DNA from: Bacteroidales bacterium
GTDB taxonomy: Bacteria > Bacteroidota > Bacteroidia > Bacteroidales > PUMT01
Direction: 5' to 3'
DNA length: 22,613 nt
NCBI GenBank assembly: GCA_007132365.1
Contig: SLOS01000148.1
Span: forward strand, 1 to 22,613
Part shown: positions 1 to 7,864 of the stretch, in pieces
How the letters are laid out: each line of letters starts with the position of its first letter
Position numbering within the stretch: the first letter of the stretch is position 1
Position numbers and translations under genes: made by a program
Notes under the pieces: generated by a model
Database searches by the model: none
Told to the model about the DNA's origin: nothing
Seen by the model: only the letters and a program-made list of their open reading frames with translations

Positions 1-454
1 CAATATCGGTAATATATGCATTTGCTTCGCCAAGCTCCTTGCAGGCCAGCTGCATGAGATCCATGGAGAATTCTCTGTTTTGTTTAAAGAGTTGAATAAA
101 AGTGTCTCCGGGAATAAAGCAGAGACTGGAATCCTCGATTACCTTGGCAGTTGTACATGCAAGTTCTCCGCTAAGGACTGAACGGAATCCGATTATATCC
201 CCATTTTTGGCAAAAGTTATAATTTGTTCCTTTCCGTCAATACCTGTTTTATAAATTTTTATAATACCGCTGCTTACACAATAACATCCTGATATCCTGT
301 TCCCTTCATGATATATTACCGAGCCCTTTTTATAAGGTTCACAATTTTTATCAAGAGATATCATATCATGTTCTTCAGGGGTAAGATGCCTGAAAATAGT
401 ATCAAATTTATTTGAACAACTTTCACATGAAGACATGGAAGGTGTATGTTTCAT
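1..454 (-). CDS. Crp/Fnr-family transcriptional regulator, N-terminal part (runs off the left edge)
   Basis: The reading frame opens at the ATG complementary to 452-454 and continues without a stop to position 1, giving 151 residues. What is visible is a cyclic-nucleotide-binding-type beta-roll, seen as YKKGSVIYHEGNRISGCYCV (about 41-60), the GxIKIYK strand (63-69) and FAKNGDIIGFRSVLSG (81-96). The DNA-binding helix-turn-helix expected at the C-terminus lies outside the window. The protein is cysteine-rich: C10 and C13 form a CxxC near the N-terminus, with more at 38, 57, 59, 100, 112 and 138. In Fnr proteins an N-terminal cysteine cluster plus a distal cysteine holds an oxygen-sensing [4Fe-4S] cluster, but the spacing here is not the textbook one, so redox sensing is only a possibility. 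It is transcribed divergently from an OsmC-like gene with 77 bp between the starts. Family assignment is firm; ligand and targets are unknown. Confidence 0.88.
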   Translation of the reverse strand, partial: MKHTPSMSSCESCSNKFDTIFRHLTPEEHDMISLDKNCEPYKKGSVIYHEGNRISGCYCVSSGIIKIYKTGIDGKEQIITFAKNGDIIGFRSVLSGELACTTAKVIEDSSLCFIPGDTFIQLFKQNREFSMDLMQLACKELGEANAYITDI

Positions 455-488
455 AAACCATCAAATTATGATATAAATCATATTAATG

Positions 489-506
489 CTAAATTTGTAA
501 ATTTAG
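489..506. promoter_or_regulatory. Dyad in the divergent regulator/OsmC promoter region (candidate operator)
   Basis: CTAAATTT and AAATTTAG form perfect 8-bp inverted arms separated by GT. The left arm runs into TAAATTTG (490-497), an exact match to the Bacteroidota -7 element TAnnTTTG for rightward transcription; read leftward, the same dyad gives TAAATTTA at 505-498, a 7/8 match for the Crp/Fnr gene. A bound protein would therefore overlap both promoters. No clean -33 TTTG lies at the right distance (TTATG at 466-470 is the nearest for the rightward gene). The dyad is AT-rich and made of self-complementary AAATTT blocks, so chance is a real alternative. Confidence 0.35.
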
Positions 507-531
507 TAAAATAATTTAAATATATGTAGAT

Positions 532-948
532 ATGCAATCTGTTGTAGATGTTAAATGGAATGGTAAAATGAGATTTGAAGCCAGCATTGACGAACATACT
601 GTAATTATGGATATGGATCAGGAAAGAGGGGGAGAAAATGCCGGTCCGAGACCAAAACCTCTGATGCTTGCTTCCCTTGGAGGATGCTCCGGACTGGATG
701 TAATTGGAATATTAAAAAAGATGAAGATACAACCTGATTATTTCAATATGAGGATAGAAGCTGAGCAAACCGAAGAATTGCCGAAAAGGTATCATAGGAT
801 TAAAATTATTTATGAGTTTAAAGGTAAAAATCTTCCCGTGGAAAAGCTGAAAAAGGCAATAGAGCTTTCCCGGGATAAGTACTGTGGTGTAAGTGCTGTT
901 TACAAAAAAAGCATTGACATAAGCTATGAAATCAGAATACTTTCATGA
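532..948 (+). CDS. OsmC/Ohr-family protein (YhfA-like)
   Basis: This 138-residue protein has the OsmC fold signature. One redox cysteine is C52 in the segment PLMLASLGGCSGLDVIGIL at the start of the long central helix; the other is C118 in DKYCGVSAVYKKS. In characterised OsmC/Ohr proteins these two cysteines reduce organic hydroperoxides using reduced lipoyl or thiol partners in the cytoplasm. The sequence resembles the YhfA-like branch more than classical Ohr, and that branch has no settled substrate. Length is normal for the family (about 135-145). The ATG at 532 follows an AT-rich leader with TAAATTTG at 490-497. It is divergent from a cysteine-rich Crp/Fnr-type regulator, which suggests stress- or redox-linked expression, but that is inference. 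It converges on pheS with a 76-bp gap. Family confidence is high; exact activity is uncertain. Confidence 0.9.
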   Translation: MQSVVDVKWNGKMRFEASIDEHTVIMDMDQERGGENAGPRPKPLMLASLGGCSGLDVIGILKKMKIQPDYFNMRIEAEQTEELPKRYHRIKIIYEFKGKNLPVEKLKKAIELSRDKYCGVSAVYKKSIDISYEIRILS

Positions 949-1024
949 AGCCCGCATGCGGTTTCCATTATGCCTGGTGAGGGATTATAGGGCGCAAGGA
1001 TCTTAATACGGTGAGCAAAGATTG

Positions 1025-2041
1025 TTAAATAATTGCTGAAAACTGATTAAGAAAACGAACATCGTTTTCAAAATACAACCTGATATCCTTGATATCATAT
1101 TTAAGCAGGGCGATCCTCTCGATCCCCAGACCAAAAGCAAAACCTGTATATTTTTCAGGGTCAATATTGCAATCTCTTAATACGTTGGGATCAACCATTC
1201 CGCATCCGAGAACTTCAAGCCATCCCGTATTTTTGCATAATTTGCAACCTTCACCTTTACACGAGCATGAAACATCCATTTCCCCGGAAGGTTCGGTAAA
1301 GGGAAAAAATGAAGGCCTCAGGCGTATTTTGGTATCCTCTCCGAATAATTCCTTGGCAAAAAACTGCAGTGTTTGTTTGAGGTCGGCAAAAGAAACATTT
1401 TCATCTACATAAAGACCTTCTATTTGATGGAAAATGCAATGCGATCTTGCTGATATTGCTTCGTTTCTGAATACTCTGCCGGGTGAAATAGTTCTTATCG
1501 GGGGCCTGGTGGAATTCATTACACGTACCTGAACGGAGGAGGTATGTGTTCTTAGCAGTATATCAGGGTTTTTGAAAATAAAAAAGGTGTCCTGCATATC
1601 CCTTGCCGGATGTTCTGAAGGAAAATTAAGGGCTGAAAATACATGCCAGTCATCCTCAATTTCCGGACCATCAGAAACTGTAAAACCGATCCTGCTGAAA
1701 ATTTCAATGATTTCTTTTCTGACAACCGATATAGGATGCCTGCTTCCTGCTGGTAATTGTTCAGCAGGAAGGGTAAGATCAATGCTTATCTGGTTCTCAT
1801 GTTTAACCGAAAGTTTCCTTGCAGATTCAACTATTTTAACCTGAACCGTTTTTTTTAATTCGTTAAGAATTTTGCCTGTTTCTTTCTTTTCCGAATGAGG
1901 CAGATTCTTAAATTCATCGAATAGTTCCGGGATAATACCTTTTTTACCAAGAAACCGGATTCTGAACTTTTCCAGGTCGGAAGGGTTTTCAACTTCAAAA
2001 TTGTGGGCCTCTTTCAAAGTTTTATCTATTTTATCTTGCAT
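1025..2041 (-). CDS. pheS: Phenylalanine--tRNA ligase alpha subunit
   Basis: PheS is the catalytic alpha subunit of the (alpha-beta)2 phenylalanyl-tRNA synthetase, which charges tRNA-Phe with phenylalanine in the cytoplasm. The 338-residue frame has the expected order: an N-terminal coiled-coil tRNA-binding arm (about 1-85), class II motif 1 around 101-120 (RHPISVVRKEIIEIFSRIGF), motif 2 around 189-210 (RVFRNEAISARS...HQIEGLYVD) and motif 3 around 304-315 (GLGIERIALLKY). RTHTSSVQVR (164-173) is the usual substrate-pocket strand. Cysteines 259, 261, 266 and 269 form CxCx4Cx2C just before GWLEVLGCGMV, a small putative metal knuckle I recall from Bacteroidota PheS proteins. It lies 49 bp downstream of the cyclophilin gene on the same strand and is probably co-transcribed with it. 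pheT is not in the window, so the two subunits are encoded apart here. Confidence 0.97.
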   Translation of the reverse strand: MQDKIDKTLKEAHNFEVENPSDLEKFRIRFLGKKGIIPELFDEFKNLPHSEKKETGKILNELKKTVQVKIVESARKLSVKHENQISIDLTLPAEQLPAGSRHPISVVRKEIIEIFSRIGFTVSDGPEIEDDWHVFSALNFPSEHPARDMQDTFFIFKNPDILLRTHTSSVQVRVMNSTRPPIRTISPGRVFRNEAISARSHCIFHQIEGLYVDENVSFADLKQTLQFFAKELFGEDTKIRLRPSFFPFTEPSGEMDVSCSCKGEGCKLCKNTGWLEVLGCGMVDPNVLRDCNIDPEKYTGFAFGLGIERIALLKYDIKDIRLYFENDVRFLNQFSAII

Positions 2042-2090
2042 CGGTATAGATCAGGTTATTTACTTGATAATAAATATTAACTTGCTTATT

Positions 2091-2912
2091 TTACGGCTGG
2101 CTAATCAATTTTATTTTCATTTTTACAGGGCTGAAAGGTCTTGAAGAGTTGTCAGTCTCTACAGTTGCTATTTTATCTATTACATCAAAGCCATCGATGG
2201 TTTCGCCGAAAACTGTGTAGAAACCATCAAGATGAGGAGTTCCGCCTTCTGTTGTGTAAACCTCCCTTTGCACCGCGGAAAATTTAAAAAGATCGTTTTC
2301 ACTTAAATGCTCAGTTACCATTTTATTCATTTTTTCGCTGATTTCCTTGTAATCCGGCTCTTTTCCGTCATCGATGTATTCTTTCTCCAGATCCCTGAAA
2401 AACTTTGACGAAAACTGTTGCTTCCGCTGGTTATTTAGCCTGGTTTCCAATTCATCCAGCTGAACGTCATCAAATACTGTTCCGTGAACAATGTAAAACT
2501 GTGATCCCGAAGACTCTCTTTCGGGATTGACGTTATCGCCAAGTCGGGCTGCAGCCAGGGCCCCTTTTCTATGGAACAGGTGGGGATGGATCTCTGCGGG
2601 GAGTGTATAGCCGGGCCCTCCTGACCCAAGCTGCATTTCAGAACTGGCATTTTTTGACTTTGGATCACCTCCCTGTATCATAAAGTCATTTATTACCCTG
2701 TGGAATAAAAGATCTTCATAAAAACCCTCATTGATAAGTTTAATAAAATTATCCCTGTGTGCAGGTGTTTCATCATAAAGCATAATGTCTATTTTGCCAT
2801 ATGTTGTTTCAATACGCACAATGGTTTTGTTTTCCATATTATTCCTTTCTTTTGAGGAACAGCTGAATGAAAGGCATAGAAGGGCAATTATAAAAAATGA
2901 TAGCGTCTTCAT
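2091..2912 (-). CDS. Cyclophilin-type peptidyl-prolyl cis-trans isomerase, lipoprotein
   Basis: The protein starts with a lipoprotein signal: hydrophobic residues 4-17 followed by lipobox LSFSC with C18 as the lipidated cysteine, so it should be anchored in the envelope. The rest is a cyclophilin domain that isomerises X-Pro bonds and helps fold exported proteins. Visible signatures are FHRVINDFMIQGGDP (70-84, including the catalytic-type Arg72 and Gln80), GSQFYIVHG (136-144) and the closing strand FYTVFGETIDGFDVIDKI (231-248). Between GSQFYIVHG and the closing strand is a charged, probably helical insert (about 148-222) that a minimal cyclophilin of about 165 residues lacks, which partly explains the 273-residue length. 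It is the first gene of a minus-strand pair with pheS. An exact -7-like element (TAGGTTTG, minus strand, 2953-2946) lies 33 bases upstream of the ATG. Confidence 0.93.
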   Translation of the reverse strand: MKTLSFFIIALLCLSFSCSSKERNNMENKTIVRIETTYGKIDIMLYDETPAHRDNFIKLINEGFYEDLLFHRVINDFMIQGGDPKSKNASSEMQLGSGGPGYTLPAEIHPHLFHRKGALAAARLGDNVNPERESSGSQFYIVHGTVFDDVQLDELETRLNNQRKQQFSSKFFRDLEKEYIDDGKEPDYKEISEKMNKMVTEHLSENDLFKFSAVQREVYTTEGGTPHLDGFYTVFGETIDGFDVIDKIATVETDNSSRPFSPVKMKIKLISQP

Positions 2913-2945
2913 AATATCAGCATATTTAACATTTGAATAATTTTA

Positions 2946-2953
2946 CAAACCTA
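2946..2953 (-). promoter_or_regulatory. Candidate -7 element for the cyclophilin-pheS pair
   Basis: Read on the minus strand this is TAGGTTTG, an exact match to the Bacteroidota TAnnTTTG element, placed so that transcription would start about 25-30 bases before the cyclophilin ATG. No TTTG is found 19-21 bases further upstream, so only half of the promoter is supported. Confidence 0.35.
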
Positions 2954-3141
2954 CATATTTTATAAAAATTGTATGATATACCTTCAAATAATTATTTAGC
3001 TTAATATCGGCTTAGGATGACAATAACAGCCAAAAAATGTAAATTAGCACGAAAAATAACCTGAATTCTGTATCCGGTTTTGCACCTTGTGAAAAGGAGA
3101 CAATCGCCTAACTCTTTTAAAAACAGAAATAAGTAAATCTG

Positions 3142-4029
3142 ATGGGAAATATTTACGGTAGTAGATATATAACAGGCAAATTTGCAGGATATTTTTCTAT
3201 TATCGGTAATGCTGTAATTTTTGTTATAAAGCTTTGGGCCGGCATAGTATCAGGGTCAGTTGCACTGGTTGCGGATGCGTGGCATACATTGTCAGATTCC
3301 TTGTCCTCGATTGTTTTACTGATAGGGATATATATTTCATCGAAACCGGCAGATGAGGATCACCCTTACGGGCATGGTCGTGCTGAAATAATTGCATCAC
3401 TGATTATCGGACTTATTCTTGTCTTAATTGCAATTAACTTTTTTTATGAGTCAGCTGTAAAAATAGTGAATAAGGAGTCAGTTAATTACGGAATTTTTGC
3501 TATTGCCGCCACTTTGATTTCATTGGTTGGCAAGGAAATAATGGCACGTATTTCATTTTATGCAGCGAAAAATGAAAATCTTAAATCACTTGAGGCCGAC
3601 GGATTGCATCACAGGTCAGATGCACTTACAAGCGGAGTTATTCTTATCGGGATATTACTTGAAAGATTTATCTGGTGGATAGATGGTGCCCTTGGTGTAT
3701 TTGTTTCAGTGATGATACTATTTCTTGCTTACCGGATCGTCAATGAAAGTATCAGTCCCCTTCTGGGGGAAACACCCGATTCGGAACTTATAGAGAAAAT
3801 CATTGATATTAGCCGCGAAATCCACAGAAATGACCTTTATCTGCATCAATTTCAAATGCACAGATATGGCCACCATACCGAACTGACATTTCATATTAAA
3901 CTTCCTGGAAATTTTAAGCTGGATGAGGCAAATGAAATAACTGCCGTATTTATTCAAAGAATTAAATCTGAATTGAATATTTTTGCTACTATCTATATTG
4001 ATTCATACACTAAGACCGACCAAAATTGA
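3142..4029 (+). CDS. Cation diffusion facilitator (CDF) family metal transporter
   Basis: This is a 295-residue inner-membrane CDF protein, the family that exports Zn2+, Fe2+, Mn2+ or similar divalent ions by proton antiport. The predicted core has six membrane helices. The two intramembrane metal-binding motifs are both of HxxxD type: H48-TLS-D52 in the second helix (VADAWHTLSDSLSS) and H156-HRS-D160 in the fifth (EADGLHHRSDALTSG). The conserved loop DHPYGHGRAE (73-82) follows helix 2. The last 90 or so residues form the soluble CDF dimerisation domain, with histidines in HQFQMHRYGHHTELTFHI. HxxxD in both sites is often associated with Zn2+, but the metal cannot be fixed from sequence. The gene heads a plus-strand run; the next gene starts inside its stop codon, so the two are translationally coupled or at least co-transcribed. 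Confidence 0.95.
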   Translation: MGNIYGSRYITGKFAGYFSIIGNAVIFVIKLWAGIVSGSVALVADAWHTLSDSLSSIVLLIGIYISSKPADEDHPYGHGRAEIIASLIIGLILVLIAINFFYESAVKIVNKESVNYGIFAIAATLISLVGKEIMARISFYAAKNENLKSLEADGLHHRSDALTSGVILIGILLERFIWWIDGALGVFVSVMILFLAYRIVNESISPLLGETPDSELIEKIIDISREIHRNDLYLHQFQMHRYGHHTELTFHIKLPGNFKLDEANEITAVFIQRIKSELNIFATIYIDSYTKTDQN

Positions 4030-5522
4030 ACCCCTTAAAGCAACTTGCCGGGCAGACTGCAATTTACGGACTTAGCAGTGTTATTGCGAGAGTACTCAAC
4101 TTTCTGCTGGTACCATTTTATACAAGGGTGTTTACTGATCCGGCTGAATATGGCGTTGTAAATGAATTATATGCATATTTTGCTTTTCTTATAATTATTC
4201 TTACCTATGGTATGGAAACTGCTTTTTTCCGGTTTTCTTCCAAACATAAGAATTCAGATGTTGTTTTTTCCACCTCTCTGATATCGCTGTTTTCAACATC
4301 CGGATTATTTATCATATTAATTTTAGTTTTTTATCCTTTCCTTGCCTCGATTATCGGTTACGAGCAGAATCGGACTTTTATCCTTTTACTTGGGTTGGTT
4401 CTGGCGTTTGATGCTATGGTGGCCATCCCTTTTGCAAGGTTACGGTACATGAACAAGGCGCTCAATTTTGCATTGATTAAGTTATTTAATATATCCGTCA
4501 ATATATTTTTTAACCTCTTGTTCCTATTTATCATACCATTTATGCTAAAAGAGGGGTATAATATTTATTTACTTGAACGCATTTATAATGAAGATTTCAG
4601 GGTTGGTTACGTGTTTGTTTCAAATCTTTTGGCCTCAATATTCACCCTTGGGTGGTTCTTAAAAGATATTGCCGGCGCCAGGTTAAAGTTTTCTGCACGG
4701 CTGTTAAAATCAATGTTGCATTATTCGTTTCCTTTATTGGTTGCAGGTCTTGCAGGGACTGTTAATGAGGTTATTGATAGAATAATGTTGAAATTCAGGT
4801 TGCCTGCGGAAATTGAAGCTCTTGAGCAGATCGGAATATACGGGGCAAATGTTAAAATTGCAGTTTTTATGACACTTTTTATACAGATGTTCCGGTATGC
4901 ATCTGAACCTTTCTTTTTCAGTCAGGAAAAAAATAAAGGAAGTACTGGTCTGTATGCCCGGGTTCTTGAATATTTTACTATTGCTGGAGTTATTATTTTT
5001 TTAGTTATTTCCCTGTATCTTGATATTTTCAAGCATATTATCGGGTCGGATTATCATGAAGGTGTTAGAGTTGTTCCTGTTATATTAATGGGAAATCTTA
5101 TGTTGGGAATATATTTCAACCTTTCAGTGTGGTATAAATTAAAGGAATTAACGATATTCGGGGCTATATTCGCCAGCATCGGAGCTGTCGTAACCATCGG
5201 CATAAACTACTTTTTTATACCGGTATATGGTTATATGGCATCGGCATGGGGGCATTTGCTGTCATATTCAATTATGGTCATAATTTCGTATCTGATCGGA
5301 CGGCATTATTATCCCGTGCCATATAATGTCAAAAAGATACTGTTTTACATCTTCCTTGGTATTGGCTTGTATATTCTTTCCGGGATGTGGCAAATGGATA
5401 ATGATTTATTTAGGTTTAGCTTAAACACTTTATTATTCCTTATTTTTGCCATCGTTGTTATAATCAGGGAAAGGAGCATTGTAAAAGAAATAATTAAAAT
5501 AAGTAGAAAACAAAAGTCTTAG
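4026..5522 (+). CDS. Polysaccharide/lipid-linked oligosaccharide flippase-like membrane protein (Wzx/MurJ superfamily)
   Basis: A 498-residue polytopic membrane protein of the MOP/polysaccharide biosynthesis export superfamily, with roughly 14 hydrophobic segments. Members flip lipid-linked sugars across the inner membrane. The N-terminus (LAGQTAIYGLSSVIARVLNF) and the VPFYTRVFTDPAEYG motif at the end of the first helix are characteristic. The start is TTG at 4026-4028, overlapping the TGA of the upstream transporter; the next in-frame ATG is about 61 codons on and would remove the first two helices, so TTG is clearly preferred. dut follows after 6 bp. In my recollection this gene lies next to dut and the TPR/DUF4292/EnvC genes across Bacteroidota, which suggests a general envelope role rather than a variable O-antigen locus, but the substrate is unknown. 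No glycosyltransferase lies beside it. Confidence 0.88.
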   Translation: MNPLKQLAGQTAIYGLSSVIARVLNFLLVPFYTRVFTDPAEYGVVNELYAYFAFLIIILTYGMETAFFRFSSKHKNSDVVFSTSLISLFSTSGLFIILILVFYPFLASIIGYEQNRTFILLLGLVLAFDAMVAIPFARLRYMNKALNFALIKLFNISVNIFFNLLFLFIIPFMLKEGYNIYLLERIYNEDFRVGYVFVSNLLASIFTLGWFLKDIAGARLKFSARLLKSMLHYSFPLLVAGLAGTVNEVIDRIMLKFRLPAEIEALEQIGIYGANVKIAVFMTLFIQMFRYASEPFFFSQEKNKGSTGLYARVLEYFTIAGVIIFLVISLYLDIFKHIIGSDYHEGVRVVPVILMGNLMLGIYFNLSVWYKLKELTIFGAIFASIGAVVTIGINYFFIPVYGYMASAWGHLLSYSIMVIISYLIGRHYYPVPYNVKKILFYIFLGIGLYILSGMWQMDNDLFRFSLNTLLFLIFAIVVIIRERSIVKEIIKISRKQKS

Positions 5523-5528
5523 GTTAAA

Positions 5529-5963
5529 ATGCGCATCAGAATAAAAAATGTCTCTTCAAATTCACTTCCGGCCTATGAAACAGTATATTCTGCCGGTATG
5601 GATGTCAGGGCTTACATTAAGGAGCCTGTAGTGCTGAAACCCTTAATGCGGTGCCTTGTCCCTACGGGATTATTTATTGAACTACCTGTCGGGTTTGAAG
5701 CTCAAATCAGGCCCAGAAGCGGACTGGCACATAAATTTGGTGTTACTGTTCTTAATTCACCGGGAACAATCGATGCAGACTACAGGGGTGAGGTAAAAGT
5801 TATTTTAATTAATTTGTCCGGTGATGATTATATTATCAACAACGGCGACAGGATTTGTCAGATGGTTATAAAAGAGTGTATGCAAACAGAATGGGAGGTT
5901 ACTGATGAATTGAATGATACGTCACGTGGTAGCGGTGGATTTGGTCATACAGGAAACGACTAA
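5529..5963 (+). CDS. dut: Deoxyuridine 5'-triphosphate nucleotidohydrolase
   Basis: dUTPase hydrolyses dUTP to dUMP and pyrophosphate, keeping uracil out of DNA and supplying dUMP for thymidylate synthesis. All five trimeric dUTPase motifs are present in order in 144 residues: motif 1 AGMDVRA (22-28), motif 2 RPRSGLA (61-67), motif 3 LNSPGTIDADYRGEVKV (75-91, with the catalytic-type Asp83 and Tyr85), motif 4 GDRICQMV (106-113) and motif 5 RGSGGFGHTG (133-142, the C-terminal flap). Length is normal for a bacterial enzyme. It starts 6 bp after the flippase stop, so they share a transcript. A 70-bp gap follows before the TPR gene. Confidence 0.98.
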   Translation: MRIRIKNVSSNSLPAYETVYSAGMDVRAYIKEPVVLKPLMRCLVPTGLFIELPVGFEAQIRPRSGLAHKFGVTVLNSPGTIDADYRGEVKVILINLSGDDYIINNGDRICQMVIKECMQTEWEVTDELNDTSRGSGGFGHTGND

Positions 5964-6033
5964 TTCATTTTATAGGACTTATGTGTATTGATAATTTGTT
6001 AAATTTCCGTTATTAAAAGAAAAATATTGACAG

Positions 6034-7806
6034 ATGCCGGGAGGAGTTGTAAACAGGGGTTTTTATAAAAGTAGAATTATTTTGGGATGTTTTGGGATAC
6101 TTATTTTAGTTCTGCTTAGCGGGTGTTCACCCGGAATAGTTATTTCGGGAAAGGAGGATTACAGCAAGCTTGATGAAATAAAAAAATTCGAATATGAGTA
6201 TTCGATGCATGAGGGGATAAAATTCCGTTTACTTGGAGATTATGGTCGTTCAATTCATTTTTTCACTCGATGTATAGATATATTTCCTTACAGTGATGTG
6301 GCACATTTTGAACTATCTAACATTTATGCAATTGCCGGTGAAATGGATAAAGCTGTATATTATGCATCCCGTGCGCTTGAAATAGATCCGGGCAATATTT
6401 GGTATTACCATCATGTTGCGGGGCTTCACCGTGAAAACGATGACACTCGAAAGGCTATCGGAATATATGAAAAAGCTGTTGAGGTTTTCCCGTATTATAC
6501 TGACCTGTATTTTGCCCTTGCAGCATTTTATACCTCTTATGGTCGTTATGATGATGCTTTGCTCGTTTATGAAAAGGTAGAAGGACTTACCGGTATTGAT
6601 GAAAGGGTTTCTTTGTCAAAACAGCAGATTTATATGCGTACCGGGCAATTTGAGAATGCACACAGTGAAATTAGCAGGCTTATTAATGAATATCCTGGCG
6701 AAGCTCGCTATTATGGCATACTTGCTGAACTCTACGGATCAATAGGGATGGTTAATGAAGCGATTGAGAGTTATGAGAAGCTTTTTGAGCTGGATCCTGA
6801 AAACGGAATGGCCCAGTTGTCCATATCTGAATTTTATTTGACTGAAGGACGGTTTAATGATGCTGTTGATTATTTAATAAAGGCTTTCAGAAATCCCGGC
6901 CTTGATTTAATGGAAAAGGTTGAAATTCTTTCTGTAATTGTGCAGGATCCTGGTCTTACAGGAAAATATGCTATTGAGATTGAGCGAATAGGAAAGTTAT
7001 TACAGCAGGAGTATCCAAATGAATCTGTTGTGAATGCTGTTATTGCCGATTTTTACCTGACTCTTGGTTGGTTTGAGGAGGCAGGTTCAGTTCTTAACGA
7101 ACTATATGAGAATAATCCGGATAATCACTCATTTGCTGAACAGCTGATTGGAGTTGTCAGCTATCAGGGTAAGTACAATGATGTCATTGATATTGGTGAA
7201 AGGATAAAAGAAAATTTTCCTGACAGTTACATTATTCAATACTTTCTCGGATTAGCTTATTTAATGACTGATGAGACCCTGCCCGCTATCAATGTTTTTG
7301 AAAAGGCAATTGAAAATGAAAAGATTGACACTGAATTTAAGGGTATCATATATTCCTATTTGGGTGATCTGTTTCACAGGATTAATGATTACCGCAGGTC
7401 CGACCTGTATTTTGAGAAATCGTTGAGTATTGATCCGGATAATCTGGTTGCAAGGAACAACCATGCCTATTATCTTGCACTTAGAGGAGAAAATCTTGAA
7501 GAGGCGCTTGAGTACAGCTTGAAAACTATTGAGAAAGAGCCGGAAAATTCCTCATTTCTCGATACATATGCCTGGATACTTTATAAGATGGGCAGGTATG
7601 AGGATTCCCTTTTTTACATTGAGCTTGCATACGAAAAGAATGGTTCGGAAAGTTATGAAATTGTGAAACATTTTGGTCAGATTTTGATTAAGCTTGAAAG
7701 GTACAATGAAGCTGAATATATTTTAAATAAGGCAAGGGGGCTGACTGAAGATCATCAGGAGCTAGATCAGATTATAAAGGATGCAAAATACAAAATCACT
7801 CAATGA
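6034..7806 (+). CDS. Tetratricopeptide-repeat lipoprotein
   Basis: A 590-residue protein with a lipoprotein signal: a basic N-region, hydrophobic residues 15-28, then lipobox LSGC with C31. The mature part is almost entirely TPR helical hairpins from about residue 55 to 585. Clear units include the stretches around DVAHFELSNIYAIAGEMDKA, YYHHVAGLHRENDDTRKA, LYFALAAFYTSYGRYDDA, RYYGILAELYGSIGMVNEA and the Pro-rich turns ALEIDPGN, LFELDPEN and LSIDPDN. TPR solenoids act as protein-protein scaffolds; no catalytic domain is visible. As a lipoprotein between a flippase and an EnvC-like protein, it probably works in envelope assembly, but partner and function are unknown. It belongs to the same plus-strand run as dut (70 bp upstream) and the DUF4292 gene (58 bp downstream). 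An earlier in-frame start is not apparent. Confidence 0.9.
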   Translation: MPGGVVNRGFYKSRIILGCFGILILVLLSGCSPGIVISGKEDYSKLDEIKKFEYEYSMHEGIKFRLLGDYGRSIHFFTRCIDIFPYSDVAHFELSNIYAIAGEMDKAVYYASRALEIDPGNIWYYHHVAGLHRENDDTRKAIGIYEKAVEVFPYYTDLYFALAAFYTSYGRYDDALLVYEKVEGLTGIDERVSLSKQQIYMRTGQFENAHSEISRLINEYPGEARYYGILAELYGSIGMVNEAIESYEKLFELDPENGMAQLSISEFYLTEGRFNDAVDYLIKAFRNPGLDLMEKVEILSVIVQDPGLTGKYAIEIERIGKLLQQEYPNESVVNAVIADFYLTLGWFEEAGSVLNELYENNPDNHSFAEQLIGVVSYQGKYNDVIDIGERIKENFPDSYIIQYFLGLAYLMTDETLPAINVFEKAIENEKIDTEFKGIIYSYLGDLFHRINDYRRSDLYFEKSLSIDPDNLVARNNHAYYLALRGENLEEALEYSLKTIEKEPENSSFLDTYAWILYKMGRYEDSLFYIELAYEKNGSESYEIVKHFGQILIKLERYNEAEYILNKARGLTEDHQELDQIIKDAKYKITQ

Positions 7807-7864
7807 AACGTTAATTTGGAATGTATATAGCATAAGGTTAAGCTGTTGAATAAGATTTATTTGT

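Noticed and set aside
952..961. CCGCATGCGG palindrome just after the OsmC-like gene, as a terminator
   Set aside because: It is a short perfect palindrome whose best hairpin has only three pairs around CATG, and no T-tract follows.
1089..1844. Open frames on the plus strand opposite pheS
   Set aside because: They lie antisense to a clearly conserved gene, show no recognisable motifs and have low-complexity shadow composition.
5923..5928. CACGTG in dut as another parS site
   Set aside because: Only the central six bases match; the GTT and AAC flanks of parS are missing and it lies within coding sequence.
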